Assembly (NCBI GenBank): GCA_035906235.1
Contig: JAMIFN010000109.1
Span: 1 to 25,546, forward strand
Origin: JAMIFN01 sp035906235
Lineage (GTDB): Bacteria; Pseudomonadota; Gammaproteobacteria; Burkholderiales; Burkholderiaceae_C
Direction of reading: 5' to 3'
DNA: 25,546 nucleotides
Below the pieces are notes generated by a model that was not told the DNA's origin, made no database searches, and worked only from the letters and a program-made list of their open reading frames with translations. Positions 23,757 to 25,546 of the stretch are shown here, in pieces. The position numbers and the translations under genes were made by a program. Numbering within the stretch: the first letter of the stretch is position 1; each line of letters opens with the position of its first letter.

Positions 23757-24137
23757 TTAAAAATTAAACAGCTTCCAACTGCGGTTGGTCAGGCCTTTGG
23801 GCGTGCTTTTGTCGCTAATGCCGGCGTCGGCTTTTTCGGGCTGCACTTGGTAGGGGCGCAGCTTGTCGTTGCTGGGCTTGACCTCGATCGACTGGGTTTG
23901 CCCGCCGACCCGCAGCTCGTCTATCGTCACCGACTGGTCTTGGTGCTGAATATGCTCGACCTTGCGCTCTGGCGGCGCTGTTTCGCCGCTGCTGGCAAGG
24001 GTGGGGGCTGTGCTGGCAGTCGTTGCCGCCGTAGTGGTGGCCGCCGTTGCTGCAGCCTGCGCCGCCAGCGGCCAAGCTGCCGCTACGCTCAAAGCCAAAA
24101 CAGGGGCAAAAACTCGGGCAGTTATCCAGTGGCGCAT
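23757..24137 (-). CDS. Exported DUF2782-family protein
   Basis: A 126-residue small secreted protein of unknown function. The signal peptide (MRHWITARVFAPVLALSVAA, cleavage after AAQA near residue 28) is followed by a low-complexity Ala/Thr tract, then the conserved domain VEHIQHQDQSVTIDELRVGG with QTQSIEVKP, and an end with SWKLFNF. The ATG at 24137 has AGGAG upstream. In many Burkholderiales this family lies next to thrB, as here, and often also polA, which is not seen: repeats and an MmeI-like gene lie on its other side. First gene of the thrB-ung cluster. Confidence 0.87.
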   Translation of the reverse strand: MRHWITARVFAPVLALSVAAAWPLAAQAAATAATTTAATTASTAPTLASSGETAPPERKVEHIQHQDQSVTIDELRVGGQTQSIEVKPSNDKLRPYQVQPEKADAGISDKSTPKGLTNRSWKLFNF

Positions 24138-24220
24138 GGCAAATCTCCTAGGCCAAAAACAAGGCCGCTATCTTAAAGGAAAGCGCCCGCCTTGGGCGGC
24201 TGACAAGCATCACGGGCGCG

Positions 24221-24274
24221 GTAGGTCGGGCCGAATTTCCCCTCCCCCGCTGGGGGAGGGCTAGGGTGGGGGCT
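24221..24274 (+). repeat. REP-like hairpin element with 24-nt match to 7772-7795
   Basis: Starts with GTAGGTCGGGC (also at 17747-17772 in inverted form), then a perfect 9-bp stem CCCTCCCCC/GGGGGAGGG with loop GCT (24240-24260), then CTAGGGTGGGGGCT. Positions 24251-24274 are an exact reverse complement of 7772-7795. Confidence 0.8.
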
Positions 24275-24320
24275 GAGGGTGCAGCAATACCCAAACCAAA
24301 ACCCAAGCCCCTAAGCCCCG

Positions 24321-24341
24321 CCTTCCCCCAAAGGGGGAAGG
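24321..24341. repeat. Hairpin CCTTCCCCC-AAA-GGGGGAAGG
   Basis: Perfect 9-bp stem with a 3-nt loop, 60 bp from the preceding hairpin element. The two may form a REP pair. No T-run follows, so a terminator role is unlikely. Confidence 0.7.
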
Positions 24342-24392
24342 AGCTAATACCAAAACCCAATAGCCCGCAGCCATCCAGTAACATCCTGCCCC

Positions 24393-25546
24393 ATGTCTGC
24401 CCCCAAACACACCAGCGCCCACACCAGCGCCCGCCCCGCCCTCAGCACCAACGAAATTCGCCTGCGCCTAGCCGCCTTCGCCCTCAAATGGCAGGCCGCC
24501 AGCAGCGAAGAGGCCGACGAAAAGCTCTACACCGCCGATTTCCTCGCCTGCTTTGGCCTAGATAAACACCACTACCAGCGCGAATACAAGGTGCTGAAAA
24601 AAGACGGCAGCACCGGCTATATGGATGGCTTCATCCCCGGCCTGCTCATCATCGAAGGCAAATCGCTGGGCAAAAACCTGGCTAAAGCCCGCCAACAAGC
24701 CGAGGAATACCGCTGGGCCTGCCCGCCGCAAGACCAACCCCGCTTTGTGCTGCTGCACGACTTTGCGCGTTTGGCGCTATTCGATTTGGCGCAAGACCAA
24801 ACCTTTGAATGCGCCCTGGCCGAACTGCCCGCCAAAGCCGATTGGTTTCGCTTCCTCTGGCAAAGCAACGCCCCCGCCATCGTTGAAGAAACCGAAGCCG
24901 ACCGCCTAGCAGCCGAACAAATGGCCGTGCTGCACGAGGCGCTGCTGCAATCCAACTTCAAAGGCCGCGATTTAGAGGTTTTTTTAACCCGCCTTTTGTT
25001 TTGCCTGTTTGCCGACGACACCGCCATCTTTGGCAACAACGGCCAATTCAGCCAGTTCTTGCAAACCACGCGCCCCGATGGTGCTGATTTGGGCGAACGC
25101 CTGGCCAAATTGTTTGAAGTGCTGAACCAAGCGCCCGAGCACCGCAGCCGCCTGCTCGATGAAGACCTGGCCGCCTTTGCCTACATCAACGGCCAACTGT
25201 TTGCCCAGCGCACCGCCACGCCCGATTTTGATGCCGGCCTGCGGCAACTGCTGATTAACTGCGCCAATCTGGATTGGTCGGGCATCAGCCCCGCCATCTT
25301 TGGCGCCATGTTCCAAGGCGTGTTGGAACAAAGCGAACCCGATTTAAGCCGCAGCGCCAGCCGCCGCGAACTGGGCGCGCACTACACCTCAGAACGCAAC
25401 ATCCTACGCGCCATCAACCCGCTGTTTATGGATGATCTACGCGCCAAACTCCAAGCCGCAGGCACCCAGCGCCCCAAACTGCTGGCGCTGTACGAACACC
25501 TGCCCACGCTCAACATCTTTGACCCCGCTTGCGGCTGCGGCAACTT
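24393..25546 (+). CDS. MmeI-like restriction-methyltransferase (3' end outside window)
   Basis: The N-terminal 384 residues of a large class I SAM-dependent DNA methyltransferase, most like the single-chain type IIL/IIG MmeI family (about 900-1000 residues). After a short N-terminal tail, a PD-(D/E)xK-like nuclease motif is seen: D78 in GYMDGFIPG and E88-G-K90 in LLIIEGKSLGK. A helical spacer follows (about 165-320), then RRELGAHYTSERNIL (325-338), then methyltransferase motif I FDPACGCGN at 376-384, where the window ends. The target-recognition domain lies beyond. The ATG at 24393 has no clear ribosome site. The frame is open to the last base. Base composition resembles its neighbours. In such enzymes one chain both cuts and methylates, so no separate partner is needed. 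Confidence 0.88.
   Translation, partial: MSAPKHTSAHTSARPALSTNEIRLRLAAFALKWQAASSEEADEKLYTADFLACFGLDKHHYQREYKVLKKDGSTGYMDGFIPGLLIIEGKSLGKNLAKARQQAEEYRWACPPQDQPRFVLLHDFARLALFDLAQDQTFECALAELPAKADWFRFLWQSNAPAIVEETEADRLAAEQMAVLHEALLQSNFKGRDLEVFLTRLLFCLFADDTAIFGNNGQFSQFLQTTRPDGADLGERLAKLFEVLNQAPEHRSRLLDEDLAAFAYINGQLFAQRTATPDFDAGLRQLLINCANLDWSGISPAIFGAMFQGVLEQSEPDLSRSASRRELGAHYTSERNILRAINPLFMDDLRAKLQAAGTQRPKLLALYEHLPTLNIFDPACGCGN

Noticed and set aside
24148..24384. Minus-strand open frame upstream of the MmeI-like gene
   Set aside because: It reads through hairpin repeats (translated PTLALPQRGRG), the common artefact of REP-type DNA, and has no domain.

Overview
The window is about 25.5 kb of moderately GC-rich, gene-dense chromosomal DNA. 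The genes point to a betaproteobacterium of the order Burkholderiales, probably Comamonadaceae or a close relative. The evidence is the isc cluster, O-succinylhomoserine sulfhydrylase, the small Trp-rich protein family, type II homoserine kinase next to a DUF2782 protein and a BPSS1780-type membrane protein, a class I PHA synthase and a diheme cytochrome c4. The genus cannot be named from the sequence alone. No rRNA, tRNA, CRISPR array, IS element or prophage was recognised.

Layout: (1) 1-2030, Fe-S cluster assembly on the plus strand: 3' part of iscS, iscU, a small cupin gene and iscA, closed by a strong terminator; hscBA and fdx do not follow. (2) 2155-6763, a minus-strand block: LOG-family phosphoribohydrolase, metZ, a small Trp-rich protein, dcd and leuC; dapF diverges from leuC. 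(3) 7830-9071, a lipoprotein made of seven 51-residue GloVer-type repeats, then a MoxR-like AAA+ ATPase, divergent from cytochrome c4 and a secreted chalcone-isomerase-like protein. (4) 11984-15659, a thiolase-fold protein that appears to lack the thiolase cysteine, a shortened DUF202 membrane protein, a hemerythrin with two changed iron ligands, and phaC. (5) 15769-17740, an HpnE-like FAD desaturase overlapping rsmD. (6) 17741-18193, a repeat-rich gap. (7) 18194-21122, a HARE-HTH plus GIY-YIG nuclease gene downstream of a zinc metallopeptidase, then ftsB and a YiiX-like cysteine hydrolase. (8) 21181-24137, a tight minus-strand operon DUF2782-thrB-BPSS1780-ung. (9) 24393 to the end, the 5' part of a large MmeI-like restriction-methyltransferase gene.

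Most of the content is housekeeping: Fe-S assembly, Met/Leu/Lys/Thr amino-acid synthesis, nucleotide pool cleaning (dcd, ung), division and PHA storage. The accessory signals are the MmeI-like gene, the HARE/GIY-YIG nuclease, the repeat lipoprotein, and two families of short dispersed repeats. One repeat family (about 40-60 bp, core CCTGCCTGAGCAGCTATT) sits at the 3' side of genes at least six times, and a seventh look-alike lies inside rsmD. The other is a REP-like family of GC-rich hairpins, partly arranged as inverted pairs. I found no clear multi-gene undescribed system. The best candidates for follow-up are the HARE-HTH/GIY-YIG nuclease, the ligand-substituted hemerythrin, the Cys-less thiolase-fold protein and the 3'-end repeat family.
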